Assembly: GCF_036010505.1 (NCBI RefSeq)
Contig: NZ_CP108569.1
Coordinates: forward strand, 5,013,001-5,077,000
Direction: 5' to 3'
Source of the DNA: Streptomyces sp. NBC_01197
Lineage (GTDB): Bacteria > Actinomycetota > Actinomycetes > Streptomycetales > Streptomycetaceae
DNA length: 64,000 nt
Shown here: in pieces, positions 1 to 9,865 of the stretch
How positions within the stretch are numbered: position 1 is the stretch's first letter
Layout: each line of letters opens with the position of its first letter
The notes under the pieces: generated by a model
What the model was told of the DNA's origin: nothing
Database searches by the model: none
Seen by the model: only the letters and a program-made list of their open reading frames with translations
Position numbers and translations under genes: made by a program

Positions 1-988
1 GCTGCCCGAGCCAGTCGTTGATCGCGGGCGTGGCCTCCATGTACGCGGCGGAGAGCCCGCGCATGAAGCCCATGTTGAGCACCGAGAGCGCCGTCTTGAC
101 GTAGTGCTTCGCCGGGTCGCTCGTGTTGAAGAAGGTGCGGATCGACTGCTGCGCGAGGTACGAGTCGTCGCTGTGCCCCAGCAGCACGAGCCGCTGCTTG
201 GCCACCTCGGCGGCGAAGGTGACGGACAGCTTGTTCCGCCACTGCCAGGGGTGCACCGGGATCAGGAAGTACGCGTCGAGGTCCAGCCCGAGACCGGTCA
301 TGGTCGCGGCGAACCGCTCCAGGGTCCCCACGCCCAGTTCGGCCCGGATCAGCGACTCGTAGTCGAGCCCGGTGCCCGCGCTGAAGGTGGCGTGGTCGCG
401 CCGGGCGGCCAGCCAGATCAGCCGGACCGGGCTCGCCGCCTCCGGCGCGTAGCTGAGGTACTCGTCCGAACCGAAGCCCAGGCGACCGTTGTTGGCGACG
501 AAGCAGGGATGCCCCTCGGTCATCCCGGTCTCGATGTCCTGGAAACCGGACGCGGCCAGCCCGGCGGCGGACACGGGGTGTTCGGCGTGCCGGGCCAGTT
601 TGTACGCCGTGCTGGACAATGTGGAGGAGATCTCCTCCAGATAGACCGGCAGGATCGCCTCGCTCAGCCCCAGCACACCGCGCAGCTCGATGAAGAACTC
701 CAGTGCGTCCAGCGGGAGTTCGTCGGTTCCCCGGTGGCGGGTGATGGACTCGGCCGGGATGTGCCAGTGGTCGAGGGCGAGGATCCGGGCACGGAACCGG
801 TACTCGGTCCCGCCGTCGTCACTGCGTACGGAGAACGGGGTGTCCCCTCCGGCGGGACCGAGACGTGCGGGCCCCTCGCCCAGCGGCTGTGGGGACAGCA
901 GCCGCTCATGCGAGAACTCCGCCAGCGCCTTGCGGATCAGAAGCCGCTCGGCCTCGGCCCAGAGTACGGGGGTCAGATGGGCGCTCAT
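1..988 (-). CDS. desD: desferrioxamine synthetase DesD, IucA/IucC family (3' end missing)
   Basis: This is the NRPS-independent siderophore (NIS) synthetase that uses ATP to join and cyclise N-hydroxy-N-succinyl-cadaverine units into desferrioxamine E/B-type products in the cytoplasm. The start ATG at 988 overlaps the desC stop (ATGA), so translation is probably coupled. About 329 residues are present and the C-terminal half lies beyond the window. The translated part carries IucA/IucC features such as a GHPCFVANNGR-like stretch near residue 165 and an IPVHPWQW motif near residue 250, both in the nucleotide-binding core. It is the fourth gene of the desABCD operon. Identity rests on sequence plus the fixed operon order, and I am confident. 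Confidence 0.93.
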   Translation of the reverse strand, partial: MSAHLTPVLWAEAERLLIRKALAEFSHERLLSPQPLGEGPARLGPAGGDTPFSVRSDDGGTEYRFRARILALDHWHIPAESITRHRGTDELPLDALEFFIELRGVLGLSEAILPVYLEEISSTLSSTAYKLARHAEHPVSAAGLAASGFQDIETGMTEGHPCFVANNGRLGFGSDEYLSYAPEAASPVRLIWLAARRDHATFSAGTGLDYESLIRAELGVGTLERFAATMTGLGLDLDAYFLIPVHPWQWRNKLSVTFAAEVAKQRLVLLGHSDDSYLAQQSIRTFFNTSDPAKHYVKTALSVLNMGFMRGLSAAYMEATPAINDWLGQ

Positions 989-1536
989 CGGCGGGCTCCC
1001 TCGAACGCGGCGCGGGTGCAGACGCTCAGCAGCGCGGTCTTCTCGGGCTTCGCCAGTTCGCGTACTGCCTCGAAGCCGACGGCCTTGTTGAGCTCGTGGA
1101 CCGCCGTGTTGCGGATGTCGGGCTCCACCACGACCCGGCGAGTCGCCGGGTCCGCGAACAGCTCCGTCATCACGGCCGTGATCACCGCCCGGGTGAAGCC
1201 GTGCACGGGGGTGTCGGTGGGCGCGACCAGGAAGTGCATCCCGACATCGCCCGCTTCGGGCTCGTAGAGGCCCTTGAGCTCGACGTACGCGGGGTCGTAA
1301 CGCTCCATCAGGAAGGCCGGGGTGGAGCCGTGCAGTCCTATGAAGGCGTCGTGATGCTCCGCTGCCGCTATCGCCATGTACTCGCGCTCGACATCGGTCA
1401 GGCTGAAGTCCTGCATCATCCAGTAGACGGACTTGGGGTGGGTGACCCAGCCGTGCACCAGCTCGGCGTCGGACGTGGGGCCTCCCCTGCTCGAACGTGG
1501 GGAAGGGTCGAACGGACGGATGGTGAACCGGTTCAT
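985..1536 (-). CDS. desC: N-hydroxycadaverine acyltransferase DesC (GNAT family)
   Basis: Protein of 183 residues that transfers a succinyl or acetyl group from the CoA ester to N-hydroxycadaverine, making the hydroxamate ligand. It has the siderophore-type GNAT layout: an N-terminal part with a [20 protein letters not shown] stretch, then a C-terminal acyl-CoA fold ending in a VCTRAAFE segment. The length is normal for DesC. Both ends overlap neighbours by four bases (ATGA with desB upstream and desD downstream), showing tight translational coupling. Which acyl donor it prefers cannot be read from sequence. It is controlled with the operon from the iron box upstream of desA. Confidence 0.93.
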   Translation of the reverse strand: MNRFTIRPFDPSPRSSRGGPTSDAELVHGWVTHPKSVYWMMQDFSLTDVEREYMAIAAAEHHDAFIGLHGSTPAFLMERYDPAYVELKGLYEPEAGDVGMHFLVAPTDTPVHGFTRAVITAVMTELFADPATRRVVVEPDIRNTAVHELNKAVGFEAVRELAKPEKTALLSVCTRAAFEGARR

Positions 1537-2813
1537 GCGGCGAACTCCTGGAAAGCGATGGTCTTTTCGACCGGGTAGTACTCATGGCCGTCGAGCAGCT
1601 CGCGGATGATGCACGAGTTGCGGTACGCGGCCATCCCGAGGTCGGGTGCGACGAAGCCGTGCGTGTGCAGCTCGGCGTTCTGCACGTAGATCGTCCGGTC
1701 CTGGTCGATGCTGTAGTTGCGGTGGACGTCGAAGCGGCCCTGCTCGTCCCAGTCGATCCGGTCGTGCACCGGGGCGAGGAATTCCGGCACCCGGTACTTG
1801 TAGCCGGTGGCGAGGACCAGCCCCTGCGTGGCGAGGGTGAAGTCCTTCTCCTGCTCCTCCTGGCGCAGCCCCAGCGTGTAGGTGCCGTGGTCGTAACCGG
1901 CGCTCTCCAGCGAGGTGTTGGTCATCAGCCGGGTCGCCACCGGGCCGCGCCGGTTCTTCGCGTACAGCAGGTCGAAGATGGCGTCGATCAGCTCGGAGTT
2001 GATGCCCTTGTAGAGGTTCTTCTGCGACACGTTGAGCCGGTCGCGGGTCCGGGGCGGCAGGCCGTGGAAGTAGTCCACGTACTCCGGGGATGTCATCTCC
2101 AGGGTGAGTTTGGTGTACTCCAGCGGGAAGAAGCGGGGCGAGCGGGTGACCCAGTTGAGCGCGTACCCGTGCTGGTCGATGTCCTGGAGCAGGTCGTAGT
2201 AGATCTCGGCGGCGCTCTGCCCGCTGCCGACGACGGTGACCGACTCCTTGGCCTGGAGGGACTCCTTGGCCTCCAGGTAGCGGGAGTTGTGGATCAGATC
2301 GCCGCCGAGGTCCCGGCAGGGCTCCGGCAGGTATGCGGGGGTTCCGGTGCCGAGGACGAGTCTGCGTCCCCGGTACACGGCGCCGCCGGCGGTCCGTACC
2401 GCGTAGAGCGCGTCCCGCTCCTCGTACGTCACCTCCGCCACCGACTCGCCGAAGCGGATCGCGGGAATCTTCGCGGCGGCCCACCGGCAGTAGTCGTTGA
2501 ACTCCTCGCGCAGCGGATAGAAGCTCTCGCGGATGTAGAAGGAGTACAGCCGCCCCGATTCCTTCAGGTAGTTGAGGAAGGAGTACGGCGATGTGGGGTC
2601 GGCCAGGGTGACCAGGTCGGACATGAAGGGCGTCTGGAGCGTGGAGCCCTCCAGGAACATCCCGCTGTGCCAGTCGAAGTCCGGCTTGGACTCCAGGAAG
2701 AGGCCGTTCAGCTCGTCGACCGGGTCGGTCAGACAGGCGAGCCCCAGATTGAACGGTCCGAGCCCGACCGCGATGAAGTCATAAGGCGCGTGGGGCTCAA
2801 GAGGCGTGGACAA
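1533..2813 (-). CDS. desB: cadaverine N-monooxygenase DesB (lysine/ornithine N-hydroxylase family)
   Basis: FAD- and NADPH-dependent N-hydroxylase of 426 residues that converts cadaverine to N-hydroxycadaverine. Visible motifs are the FAD site [11 protein letters not shown] near residue 16, the NADPH site [10 protein letters not shown] near residue 195, and the C-terminal LATGY signature near residue 335, all typical of class B flavin monooxygenases of siderophore pathways. The start at 2813 lies inside the 3' end of desA (17-base overlap) and the stop overlaps desC by ATGA. It is the second step of the desferrioxamine pathway. Confidence 0.95.
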   Translation of the reverse strand: MSTPLEPHAPYDFIAVGLGPFNLGLACLTDPVDELNGLFLESKPDFDWHSGMFLEGSTLQTPFMSDLVTLADPTSPYSFLNYLKESGRLYSFYIRESFYPLREEFNDYCRWAAAKIPAIRFGESVAEVTYEERDALYAVRTAGGAVYRGRRLVLGTGTPAYLPEPCRDLGGDLIHNSRYLEAKESLQAKESVTVVGSGQSAAEIYYDLLQDIDQHGYALNWVTRSPRFFPLEYTKLTLEMTSPEYVDYFHGLPPRTRDRLNVSQKNLYKGINSELIDAIFDLLYAKNRRGPVATRLMTNTSLESAGYDHGTYTLGLRQEEQEKDFTLATQGLVLATGYKYRVPEFLAPVHDRIDWDEQGRFDVHRNYSIDQDRTIYVQNAELHTHGFVAPDLGMAAYRNSCIIRELLDGHEYYPVEKTIAFQEFAA

Positions 2814-4236
2814 GGGTCTCTCCCAGGTACTGGCCGGCGTGCTCGGCGAGGAGTTCGAGGACGGCCGCGATGTCGGCGAGGGTGGTCTGCGGGTTGAGCA
2901 GGGTGAACTTCAGATAGGCGCGGCCGTTGACCGTCGTTCCGGCGACGACGGCCTCGCCGGACGCGAACAGGGCTTTGCGCGCGTACTGGTTGGCCCGGTC
3001 GATCAGCGCGGGGCTCGTGACATCGCCGGGGATGTAGCGGAAGACGAGTGTGGAGAGCTGCGGCTCGACGGCCACATCGAAGCGCGGGTCGGCGGCGAGG
3101 AGCTTCCACCCCTCCTCGGCGAGGTCGACCACTTCGTCGAAGAGCCCGCCCACCGCGTCGGCGCCCATCACCCGCAGCGTCATCCACAGCTTGAGTGCGT
3201 CGAAGCGCCGGGTGGTCTGGAGGGACTTGTCGACCTGGTTCGGGATGCGGGCCTCGGCGGCGGAGCGCGGGTTGAGGTAGTCCGCGTGGTGTGTGGCGTG
3301 CCGCAGGGTGACCCCGTCCCGTACCACCAGCGCGCTCGAACTCACCGGCTGGAAGAAGGACTTGTGGTAGTCGACCGTGACCGAGTCGGCCTGCTCGATG
3401 CCGTCGAGACGGGCACGCCTGCGGGAGACCAGCAGCCCGCAGCCGTACGCCGCGTCGACGTGCATCCAGGCGCCGTACCGCGCACAGAGCTCGGCGATCG
3501 CGGGCAGCGGATCGATGGAGCCGAAGTCGGTGGTCCCGGCGGTGGCGACGACGGCCATCGGGACGGCGCCCTCGGCGCGGCAGCGCTCCAGCTCACGGGC
3601 GAGCGCCAGAGTCTGCATCCGCTTGTCCTGGTCGCAGGGGATGGAGACGACCGCTTCGGGGCCGAGGCCGAGCAGTTTCGCTGACTTCTGGACGCTGAAG
3701 TGGCTGCACTCGGAGGCGAACACCCTGAGCGCGGAGGTGTCCTCGGACTTGGCCTCCTCGCGGGCCAGCAGCAGTGCCTGGAGGTTGGACTGCGAACCGC
3801 CGCTGGTGAAGACCCCGTCGGCGCCCGGGCCGTAGCCGATCCGGCCGGCCGTCCAGTCGACGAGCCGCTGCTCGATCAGGGTGCCGCCCGCGCTCTGGTC
3901 CCAGGTGTCCAGCGAGGAGTTGACGGCGGAGAGCACGGCCTCGGCGACCACCGCCGGGATGACGACCGGGCAGTTCAGGTGGGCCAGGTAGCGGGGGTGG
4001 TGGAAGTAGACGGCGTCGCGCAGATAGACGGTGCCGAGTTCGTCCAGGGCCGCGTCCGTGCTGCCCAGCGGCTTGTCCAGGTCGACGGAGTCCAGGACGG
4101 GGGCGAGTTCCTGGGGGGAGGTCCCGGTGAACGGCTGTTTGGTGGAGGCGAGTTGGGCCGCCACCCGCTCGACTGCTGCGGTGGCAGTGAGTCGGTACTG
4201 CTCCGCGGTCGTGTCGTTGAGCAGGTGTGAGCGCAT
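2797..4236 (-). CDS. desA: lysine decarboxylase DesA (PLP-dependent, group II)
   Basis: Protein of 479 residues that decarboxylates L-lysine to cadaverine, the first committed step of desferrioxamine synthesis. The PLP-binding lysine is in VDYHKSFF near residue 290, with the cofactor-contacting Asp in HVDAAYG about 40 residues earlier. The fold and spacing match group II decarboxylases. The start ATG at 4236 follows a good GGAGG ribosome site. It heads the desABCD operon, and the 140-bp gap upstream holds a perfect-looking iron box (4309-4327), so expression should be repressed when iron is plentiful. Confidence 0.95.
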   Translation of the reverse strand: MRSHLLNDTTAEQYRLTATAAVERVAAQLASTKQPFTGTSPQELAPVLDSVDLDKPLGSTDAALDELGTVYLRDAVYFHHPRYLAHLNCPVVIPAVVAEAVLSAVNSSLDTWDQSAGGTLIEQRLVDWTAGRIGYGPGADGVFTSGGSQSNLQALLLAREEAKSEDTSALRVFASECSHFSVQKSAKLLGLGPEAVVSIPCDQDKRMQTLALARELERCRAEGAVPMAVVATAGTTDFGSIDPLPAIAELCARYGAWMHVDAAYGCGLLVSRRRARLDGIEQADSVTVDYHKSFFQPVSSSALVVRDGVTLRHATHHADYLNPRSAAEARIPNQVDKSLQTTRRFDALKLWMTLRVMGADAVGGLFDEVVDLAEEGWKLLAADPRFDVAVEPQLSTLVFRYIPGDVTSPALIDRANQYARKALFASGEAVVAGTTVNGRAYLKFTLLNPQTTLADIAAVLELLAEHAGQYLGETLVHAS

Positions 4237-4308
4237 GAACGGTCCTCCGGGGAAGGAAGAAAAAAGGGGGGTGAGGTCACCGCGACGTCGTGGCCGAGTA
4301 GATCGTGG

Positions 4309-4327
4309 TTAGGTAAGCCTAACCTAA
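4309..4327. promoter_or_regulatory. iron box (DmdR1/IdeR-type operator) upstream of desA
   Basis: TTAGGTAAGCCTAACCTAA is a 19-bp near-perfect palindrome matching the consensus TTAGGTTAGGCTAACCTAA of actinobacterial iron regulators of the DtxR/IdeR/DmdR family. It sits about 70 bp upstream of the desA start, where a bound repressor would block the promoter. Confidence 0.93.
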
Positions 4328-4376
4328 CTAATCCGAGCGTCGCAATGACGCCTCACCCCCTTGGGGACGCAATTGG

Positions 4377-5225
4377 TCAGGCGGCGCGCGCCGCGGTCTC
4401 CCTCAGCTGTTCCTCGCTGACCCCGCGGCGCCAGTAACCGACGAACGTGACCTGCCTGCGGTCGACTTGGCGCTCCCGTACGAGATGACGGCGCAGTTCC
4501 TTCACGCAGCCGGACTCACCCGCGATCCAGGCGTACGGGTGCGCGCCGGGCAGCTCGGCCGCGCGTACGGCGTCGATGGCGGCCGGGGCGCCCTCGTCCC
4601 GTACGAGCCAGGTGATCCGCGCGTCCGCCCCGGTCCGCAGCGGCTGCCGGTCGGCGGAGTGCTGGACCTCCAGCCAGACCTGGGCCCTGGTGCCGGCTGG
4701 CAGCCACTCCAGGATGGCCGACGCGGCGGGCAGGGCGGTCTCGTCCGCCCAGATCAGCACCGAGTCGGTGCCGGTGGGCGGCTGGAAGCGGACGGCGGTG
4801 TTGTGCTCGACGGCGGGTCCCAGGACGCGGACCCGCTGTCCAGGGGCGGCCTGCCTGGCCCACCGGGAGGCGGGGCCGCTCGCCGCGCCGGCGGCTGACG
4901 CATCAGTCCCGTGCAGTGCGAAGTCGATGTCGATCTCGTCGGGGTCGCGGCGCTGTTCGCGCACGGTGTACGAGCGCAGCACGGCCCGTACGTCATCGGG
5001 CAGCGCCCGCCATTCGGCGAACCAGTCGTCGCCGGAGGGCAGTTGTGGTTCCCGCTGCCCCGGATGCGGCAGGAACAGGGAGAGGCTCTGATCACGGCCT
5101 CCGGCGGCGAAGTCCCTGAGGTCGTCGCCGCCGAACGTGATGCGGACCATCGACGGGCCGAGCCGCCGCGTCCGTACGACATGCAGGCCGAAGAAACGGA
5201 AGGGGGCGATGGCGGCCGTCGACAT
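4377..5225 (-). CDS. desF: siderophore-interacting protein / ferrisiderophore reductase
   Basis: Cytoplasmic FAD-binding reductase of 282 residues (SIP/ViuB family) that releases iron from imported ferrisiderophores by reduction. It has the N-terminal flavin-binding barrel with the R-x-Y-T motif (LRSYTVREQR near residue 85), then a C-terminal NAD(P)H-binding domain with the WIAGESG segment near residue 235. It starts only three bases after the stop of the binding-protein gene, so the two form one unit. In Streptomyces coelicolor the equivalent gene directly precedes desA. The name desF follows that arrangement; the electron donor is not determined. Confidence 0.88.
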   Translation of the reverse strand: MSTAAIAPFRFFGLHVVRTRRLGPSMVRITFGGDDLRDFAAGGRDQSLSLFLPHPGQREPQLPSGDDWFAEWRALPDDVRAVLRSYTVREQRRDPDEIDIDFALHGTDASAAGAASGPASRWARQAAPGQRVRVLGPAVEHNTAVRFQPPTGTDSVLIWADETALPAASAILEWLPAGTRAQVWLEVQHSADRQPLRTGADARITWLVRDEGAPAAIDAVRAAELPGAHPYAWIAGESGCVKELRRHLVRERQVDRRQVTFVGYWRRGVSEEQLRETAARAA

Positions 5226-5228
5226 GGG

Positions 5229-6257
5229 TCAGCTGACCTTCTTCGCGGTCTCAATCGCCTTGGCCAGCGCCTCCAGAGCCGGGGCGCACTTGGCGTAGGA
5301 GAAGATCGGGTCCGTCGTCGAGCGGGGGATGACCTGTCCTGCCTTGACCGCGGGCAGCTCGCCCCAGGTCGGCTTGGACTTCAGCGCGGCCGGCTGGAGG
5401 GCGGAGGTCCGGTTGTCCATCATGATGATGTCGGCCGGGTGCTTGTCGGCGTTCTCCCAGCTCAGATCCTCGAACCAGCCGTCCTTGTCGACCTTGTCCG
5501 GTACGACGATGTTGACGCCGAGCTCCTTGAAGTACCGCAGGTCGGCGGAGGGTTCGGGGGTGGAGATGTAGAGCAGGTCGGCGCTGGCCGAGCCGATGAG
5601 CACCTTGATCTTCGGGTTGGCCTTCGCGGCGGAGCGCAGCCGGGCCGCGGCTTTCTCGAAGCGGGCCTTGGCGTCGGTGACCTTCTTGGCCTTCAGGTCG
5701 GCGCCGAGGGACTCGGCCAGTTCTGCGTGGCGCTGGAGGGCGGCGGGCATCGAGGTGCGGGCGACCATCAGGGCGACGCTCGGGGCCAGCTTGAGGATCT
5801 TGGACTTCGACTCGTCGGGGACGTACCAGAGGGCGCCCTTGTCGTACATGCCGGTGATCAGCAGCTGGGGGCCGATCGCGGCGTACTTCTCGATGTTGAA
5901 CTCGCCCCAGACGTTGCCGAGTATCTCGACCTTGCTGATGTCGAGATCGCCGGCCTGCACATCGGCCTTGCCGTCCTTGGTCTTGGTCGGCCCGAAGACC
6001 CCCGCGACCTCGACGCCGTAGTCGTACAGCGCGGCGGCGGTCCCGGTGAAGGCGACGATCTTCGTGGGGGTTGTTTCGGCCTTGGCGGTGATGCCACGGT
6101 CGTCCTTGAAGGACCAGGGGCCGGAGTCCGATTTCGCAGAGCCCGAGCTCTTCGAGTCGCTGCCGCCGCAGGCGGTGAGGGCGGCACCGATTCCGATGAC
6201 GCCGCCTGCGGCGAGGATGCCGCGACGGGAGAAGTGGGAGGCGCGGGCGTTGGGCAT
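5229..6257 (-). CDS. desE: ferrisiderophore ABC transporter substrate-binding lipoprotein
   Basis: Extracytoplasmic binding protein of 342 residues of the FepB/FhuD type for ferrioxamines. The N-terminus has a twin-arginine pair (SRRG at residues 10-13), a hydrophobic stretch and a lipobox LTAC at about residues 27-30, so it should be exported (possibly by Tat) and lipid-anchored. The body is a PBP2-type siderophore-binding fold with the usual long central helix. No permease or ATPase genes are adjacent, as is usual for desE loci, where transport components are encoded elsewhere. A second iron box lies about 55 bp upstream. Confidence 0.9.
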   Translation of the reverse strand: MPNARASHFSRRGILAAGGVIGIGAALTACGGSDSKSSGSAKSDSGPWSFKDDRGITAKAETTPTKIVAFTGTAAALYDYGVEVAGVFGPTKTKDGKADVQAGDLDISKVEILGNVWGEFNIEKYAAIGPQLLITGMYDKGALWYVPDESKSKILKLAPSVALMVARTSMPAALQRHAELAESLGADLKAKKVTDAKARFEKAAARLRSAAKANPKIKVLIGSASADLLYISTPEPSADLRYFKELGVNIVVPDKVDKDGWFEDLSWENADKHPADIIMMDNRTSALQPAALKSKPTWGELPAVKAGQVIPRSTTDPIFSYAKCAPALEALAKAIETAKKVS

Positions 6258-6309
6258 GGCTGGACTCTGCTTTCCGTACGTGCCGGGACGGCCACTGGGG
6301 GATTCCTGG

Positions 6310-6328
6310 TCAGGTTAGCCTAACCTGA
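6310..6328. promoter_or_regulatory. iron box upstream of desE-desF
   Basis: TCAGGTTAGCCTAACCTGA is a palindrome related to the DmdR/IdeR consensus. Its flanking bases extend the symmetry to 21 bp (6309-6329). It implies iron-dependent repression of the desE-desF unit separately from desABCD. Confidence 0.9.
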
Positions 6329-6360
6329 CTTGCTGTCCAGGGGGCAGGGGGATCGGCCCG

Positions 6361-6390
6361 GTGGCCTGGTGTGGCCTGGTGTGGCCTGGT
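6361..6390. repeat. three tandem copies of a 10-bp unit
   Basis: GTGGCCTGGT occurs three times in a row, followed by a partial fourth copy (GTGG). It lies between the desE promoter and the 3' end of the response regulator gene. No function is apparent; such short arrays may vary in copy number between strains. Confidence 0.8.
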
Positions 6391-6450
6391 GTGGTTCAAC
6401 CCGGAGACGGTGCTTGTGCAGAGGTGTGTGTGCGGTGCGCGGGGGAGTGG

Positions 6451-7143
6451 CTACGGGGTCCTCTCGGCCAGTCCGTACCGCCAGGCCCAGGCAATCAGTG
6501 AGCCGCGGTCCTCCAGCGCCAGTTTGGCCAGCACGTGATTGAGGTGCGTCTTGACCGTCGCCTGGCTGACGACCATCTCCTTGGCCACCTGCCGGTTGTT
6601 GAGCCCCTGGGCCACCAGCCGCACGACGTCGACCTCCCGCCGGGTGAGTCCCTCGGCCTCGGCAGGGACCCCGGCCGAGGCTGCGGGGGCGGGCGCGGGC
6701 GCCGCAGTGGTGGAGTCCGGTTCGCTGACGACCAGTTCGACCAGGCGGCGCTGGACCGCGGGGTCCAGGACGGTGTGTCCCGCGGCCACGTCGCGGACCG
6801 CGGCGAGTACCGCTTCGCCGGTGGCGTCCTTGGTCAGATAGCCGGAAGCGCCCGCCCGCAGGGCCGGCATCACCGCGTCGTCGTCCGCGTACGTGGTCAG
6901 GATGAGCACCCGGACGCCGATGTCAGCGGCGACGACCCGGGCCGTCACCTCGGCGCCGGTCAGCCCCGGCATCCGCAGGTCGACGAGGGCCACGTCGGGC
7001 CGCGACTCCGTGGCCAGCCGCACGGCCTCGTGCCCGTCGCCCGCCTCGCCGACCACCGCCATGTCGTCGGCCGATGAGAGCAGCAGCACGACCCCGTCCC
7101 GTACCACTGCCTGGTCGTCCGCCACCAGAACCCGAATCGTCAT
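6451..7143 (-). CDS. NarL/LuxR-family response regulator
   Basis: DNA-binding response regulator of 230 residues. The receiver domain (about 1-120) has acidic residues in VADDQ and the phospho-acceptor Asp in ALVDLRMPG near residue 54. The C-terminal LuxR-type helix-turn-helix begins at LTRREVDVVRLVAQG and contains ATVKTHL. An Ala/Pro-rich linker joins the two. I chose the ATG at 7143 (MTIRVLVADDQ) because the open frame upstream has no receiver homology. It lies 49 bp downstream of the histidine kinase and is its likely partner. Confidence 0.93.
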   Translation of the reverse strand: MTIRVLVADDQAVVRDGVVLLLSSADDMAVVGEAGDGHEAVRLATESRPDVALVDLRMPGLTGAEVTARVVAADIGVRVLILTTYADDDAVMPALRAGASGYLTKDATGEAVLAAVRDVAAGHTVLDPAVQRRLVELVVSEPDSTTAAPAPAPAASAGVPAEAEGLTRREVDVVRLVAQGLNNRQVAKEMVVSQATVKTHLNHVLAKLALEDRGSLIAWAWRYGLAERTP

Positions 7144-7192
7144 GCGTCGGCCTTCCCGCCCGTGTGCGGCGCCCGGACGCCGGCTGATGTGT

Positions 7193-8410
7193 TCACGACC
7201 CCATCTTCCCTGTCCGGTCCGCGCCGCTCCCGGCCCCCGCCACTGGTACGCGCAGATCGATCCGCCAGCCCGCCCCGCCGGGCACCGGCCCGGCGGACAG
7301 CTTCCCGCCGACGGCCTCGATCCGCTCGGCCATGCTCCGCAGGCCGGTGCCGCTCCCCTTGACGCCCGACGGCCCGCGGCCGGCCGGCAGCCCCTGGTCG
7401 CGGACGTCCACCCGCAACTCCCGCTCCGACCACGCCACATCAACCTCGATGGCGCTCCCGGTCGCGTAGCGCGCCGCGTTGGTCATGGCCTCCTGCACCG
7501 CCCGGTACACCGCGTGACCCGCCTCGGGGCCGAGCGGGCAGGACCTGCCGGTGACCCGCAGGTGCGCATCGCCGGGGAAACCGCCGACCAGGCCCTTGAG
7601 GTCGTCCACGCCCCGGAGCGGCGCGTGGCGCAGCGCGCCGACCGCGGCCCGCGCCTCCTGGACGCCGTCGCGCGCGAGGTCGGCCGCCCGGTCGATCGGG
7701 CCGGTCAGCGACGCGGGCGCGCCCTCCCGGCCGGCGATGGCCCGCACCGCCTGCAACTGCACGGACAGACCGGCGAGGCTGTGCGCCAGGACGTCGTGCA
7801 TCTCCCTGGCGATACGGCTGCGTTCCTCGACGGCCGCCGCTTCCTGAAGGGCCTGCCGGGATGCCTCGACCTCGGCCAGCAGCGCGACGGCCCGGTCCCG
7901 CTCCGTCTGGAGGGCGGTGTGCTCCACGGACCGGTCGGCGAGGAGCCAGGCGCCCACCCCGGCCAGCAATCCGGCCAGACTCCCGGTGATCACCATGATC
8001 GCGATCCCGTAGGCGGCCGACACAACCGCGACGCCGGACGTCCGCACGGGCCCCGCGGGCAGGCGCAGAGGGAGGACGGAGAGGCCCGCGAGCGCCGCGA
8101 CGGAGCCGAGCCCGGCCGGCACCAGGAGCGTGATCGCGAGGCCGGAACCGATGGCGACCGCCGCGCCCAGGGCGCCCAGAACAGACGGCAGGGTCCGCCG
8201 GCCCAGCAGCATTCCCAGCTCAGCGAGGACTCCCAGCGCACCGATGACGATCCTGAGGCCCGTCCCCTGGGCCTCGGCCACGGTGACTGTCATACAGGCC
8301 ACCAAGGCCGCCGCGCCCCTGAAAGTGCCCCGGTCCAGCGTCTGCCAGCCCGGCGCTTCCCAGACCGGCGTGCTCCAGTCCACCGGATTCCTCCACCAGC
8401 GCCCGCTCAT
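7193..8410 (-). CDS. sensor histidine kinase (HisKA_3 type)
   Basis: Membrane-bound sensor kinase of 405 residues. The N-terminal half has several hydrophobic segments (about residues 30-160) with no large extracellular domain. A short coiled region then leads to the dimerisation/phosphoacceptor motif REMHDVLAHSL, where the first His is the phosphorylation site, near residue 200. The ATPase domain ends with GTGLRSMAERIEAVGG. This is the standard partner of NarL-type regulators in actinobacteria. The signal is unknown; few loops outside the membrane suggest sensing within or at the membrane. Confidence 0.93.
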   Translation of the reverse strand: MSGRWWRNPVDWSTPVWEAPGWQTLDRGTFRGAAALVACMTVTVAEAQGTGLRIVIGALGVLAELGMLLGRRTLPSVLGALGAAVAIGSGLAITLLVPAGLGSVAALAGLSVLPLRLPAGPVRTSGVAVVSAAYGIAIMVITGSLAGLLAGVGAWLLADRSVEHTALQTERDRAVALLAEVEASRQALQEAAAVEERSRIAREMHDVLAHSLAGLSVQLQAVRAIAGREGAPASLTGPIDRAADLARDGVQEARAAVGALRHAPLRGVDDLKGLVGGFPGDAHLRVTGRSCPLGPEAGHAVYRAVQEAMTNAARYATGSAIEVDVAWSERELRVDVRDQGLPAGRGPSGVKGSGTGLRSMAERIEAVGGKLSAGPVPGGAGWRIDLRVPVAGAGSGADRTGKMGS

Positions 8411-8447
8411 CCCCGCACTCCGTTCTCCGCCGGCCGCTCCGCCCAGG

Positions 8448-9017
8448 TCAGACGTAGGTGTCGGGACGGGGCGCCGGTACGGCGGACGGCGATCCGGCGC
8501 GGTCGTTGCGGTTGCCCCCGTTGTTGCGGGCCATCAGGAGCCCGCCCCGGGCGACGATCGTACCGAGCCGGACGACGACCTCACCGAACGCCATCAGGAC
8601 GAGAGCGACCACCCACGCCTGGCCGCTGGTGATGTCATGGGTGACGGAGAAGTGCGCGAGGTGGGCCTGGCCGGAGGAGTGGCTGGACCAGATGGTGAAA
8701 CCGAGCCGGAAGCCCATGCAGATCACCCAGAGCGCCGCGGCGCTCACGGTGGCCTTGATGCGCACGTGCCCTTCCGCGTAGCGGACACGGGTCAGCAGGC
8801 CGGAGACGAGGCCGAAGACGATCCCCACACCGGCGAACACCGCGATCAGGGTCACGTCGTTCCCCCGGGTCGGGAAGGAGTGCAGGTAGTTGTAGCCGGT
8901 CCAGCCGATGATACCGAGGGGCAGCAGGACTGTGCGGGCGGTGAGCCGTTCCTCCCGGAACTGCCGGAAGACGATGAGAAGAAGCAGGATGTCGATGATC
9001 CAGTCGGTGAGCGTCAT
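8448..9017 (-). CDS. small polytopic membrane protein of unknown function (DUF1453/CcdC-like)
   Basis: Protein of 189 residues with four or five predicted membrane segments: near the N-terminus (DIILLLLIVF-like), two central ones, and one starting WVVALVLMAFGE. The C-terminus is a hydrophilic Asn/Arg/Pro-rich tail. The layout resembles DUF1453/CcdC membrane proteins, though I am not certain of the family. The start ATG at 9017 was chosen because the longer open frame upstream reads antisense to the next gene. It precedes the sensor kinase by 37 bp on the same strand, so it may be an accessory component of that two-component system. Confidence 0.7.
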   Translation of the reverse strand: MTLTDWIIDILLLLIVFRQFREERLTARTVLLPLGIIGWTGYNYLHSFPTRGNDVTLIAVFAGVGIVFGLVSGLLTRVRYAEGHVRIKATVSAAALWVICMGFRLGFTIWSSHSSGQAHLAHFSVTHDITSGQAWVVALVLMAFGEVVVRLGTIVARGGLLMARNNGGNRNDRAGSPSAVPAPRPDTYV

Positions 9018-9133
9018 GGCTTCGACTATTCGCTCCGGCGCCCCGGATGCATTCAACCCACGGGTGGAACAGGGGTGGAAGCCGGGTGCAGCCGGGCCGA
9101 TCCGTACGACGACTCCTACAGCACCGACGCCCC

Positions 9134-9865
9134 TTACAGCACCTTCGCCAGGAAAGTCCGGACCCGCTCGTTGTCGTTCTCGTCGGAGAAGAACTCCTCG
9201 GGCGGCAGATCCGCGGCGATCCGGCCCCCGTCGATGAAGACGACCCGGTCGGCCACCTTGCGGGCGAAGCCCATCTCGTGCGTCACCACGACCATGGTCA
9301 TCCCCTCCTTGGCGAGGCCGGTCATGACTTCCAGTACGTCCTGGACCACCTCCGGGTCCAGCGCGGACGTCGGCTCGTCGAACAGCATGAGCTCGGGGTC
9401 CATGGCCACGGCCCGCGCGATGGCGACCCGCTGCTTCTGCCCACCGGACAGCCGGTTCGGGTAGACGTCGGCCCGCCCGAGCATCCCCACCCGCTCCAGC
9501 AGGGCGCGCCCCCTGGCCTCCGCCTCCTGGCGGGTCCGGCCGAGCACGTTCATCTGCGGCAGGACCACATTGCGCAGCGCCGTCATGTGCGGGAACAGGT
9601 TGAACTGCTGGAAGACCATGCCCATACGGGCCCGCAACCGGTCCAGGTTCGACTCGGTGGCGCTGAGCTCGTCGCCCGAGAACACGACGCGCCCCGAGGT
9701 CGGCGTCTCCAGCAGGTTGAGGCAGCGCAGGAACGTCGACTTGCCGCCGCCGCTGGGGCCGATGACAGCCACGACCTGACCCGGCTCGATGGTGAAGTCG
9801 ATGCCGCGCAGCACCTCGTGGTCGCCGAACGACTTGGTGATGCCCCGGGTTTCGAGGAGTGCCAT
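9134..9865 (-). CDS. polar amino-acid ABC transporter ATP-binding protein
   Basis: ATPase of 243 residues of the GlnQ/HisP class. Walker A is GPSGGGKST near residue 37, the signature is [14 protein letters not shown] near residue 137, and Walker B is [12 protein letters not shown] just after it. The start ATG at 9865 shares its A with the TGA of the permease gene (TGATG), so the two are translationally coupled. It powers import by the fused binding protein-permease upstream. The substrate is probably a polar amino acid; the sequence alone does not say which. Confidence 0.93.
   Translation of the reverse strand: MALLETRGITKSFGDHEVLRGIDFTIEPGQVVAVIGPSGGGKSTFLRCLNLLETPTSGRVVFSGDELSATESNLDRLRARMGMVFQQFNLFPHMTALRNVVLPQMNVLGRTRQEAEARGRALLERVGMLGRADVYPNRLSGGQKQRVAIARAVAMDPELMLFDEPTSALDPEVVQDVLEVMTGLAKEGMTMVVVTHEMGFARKVADRVVFIDGGRIAADLPPEEFFSDENDNERVRTFLAKVL

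Noticed and set aside
1584..2897. 437-codon frame antisense to desB
   Set aside because: Antisense shadow in the desferrioxamine operon; composition lacks protein-like features.
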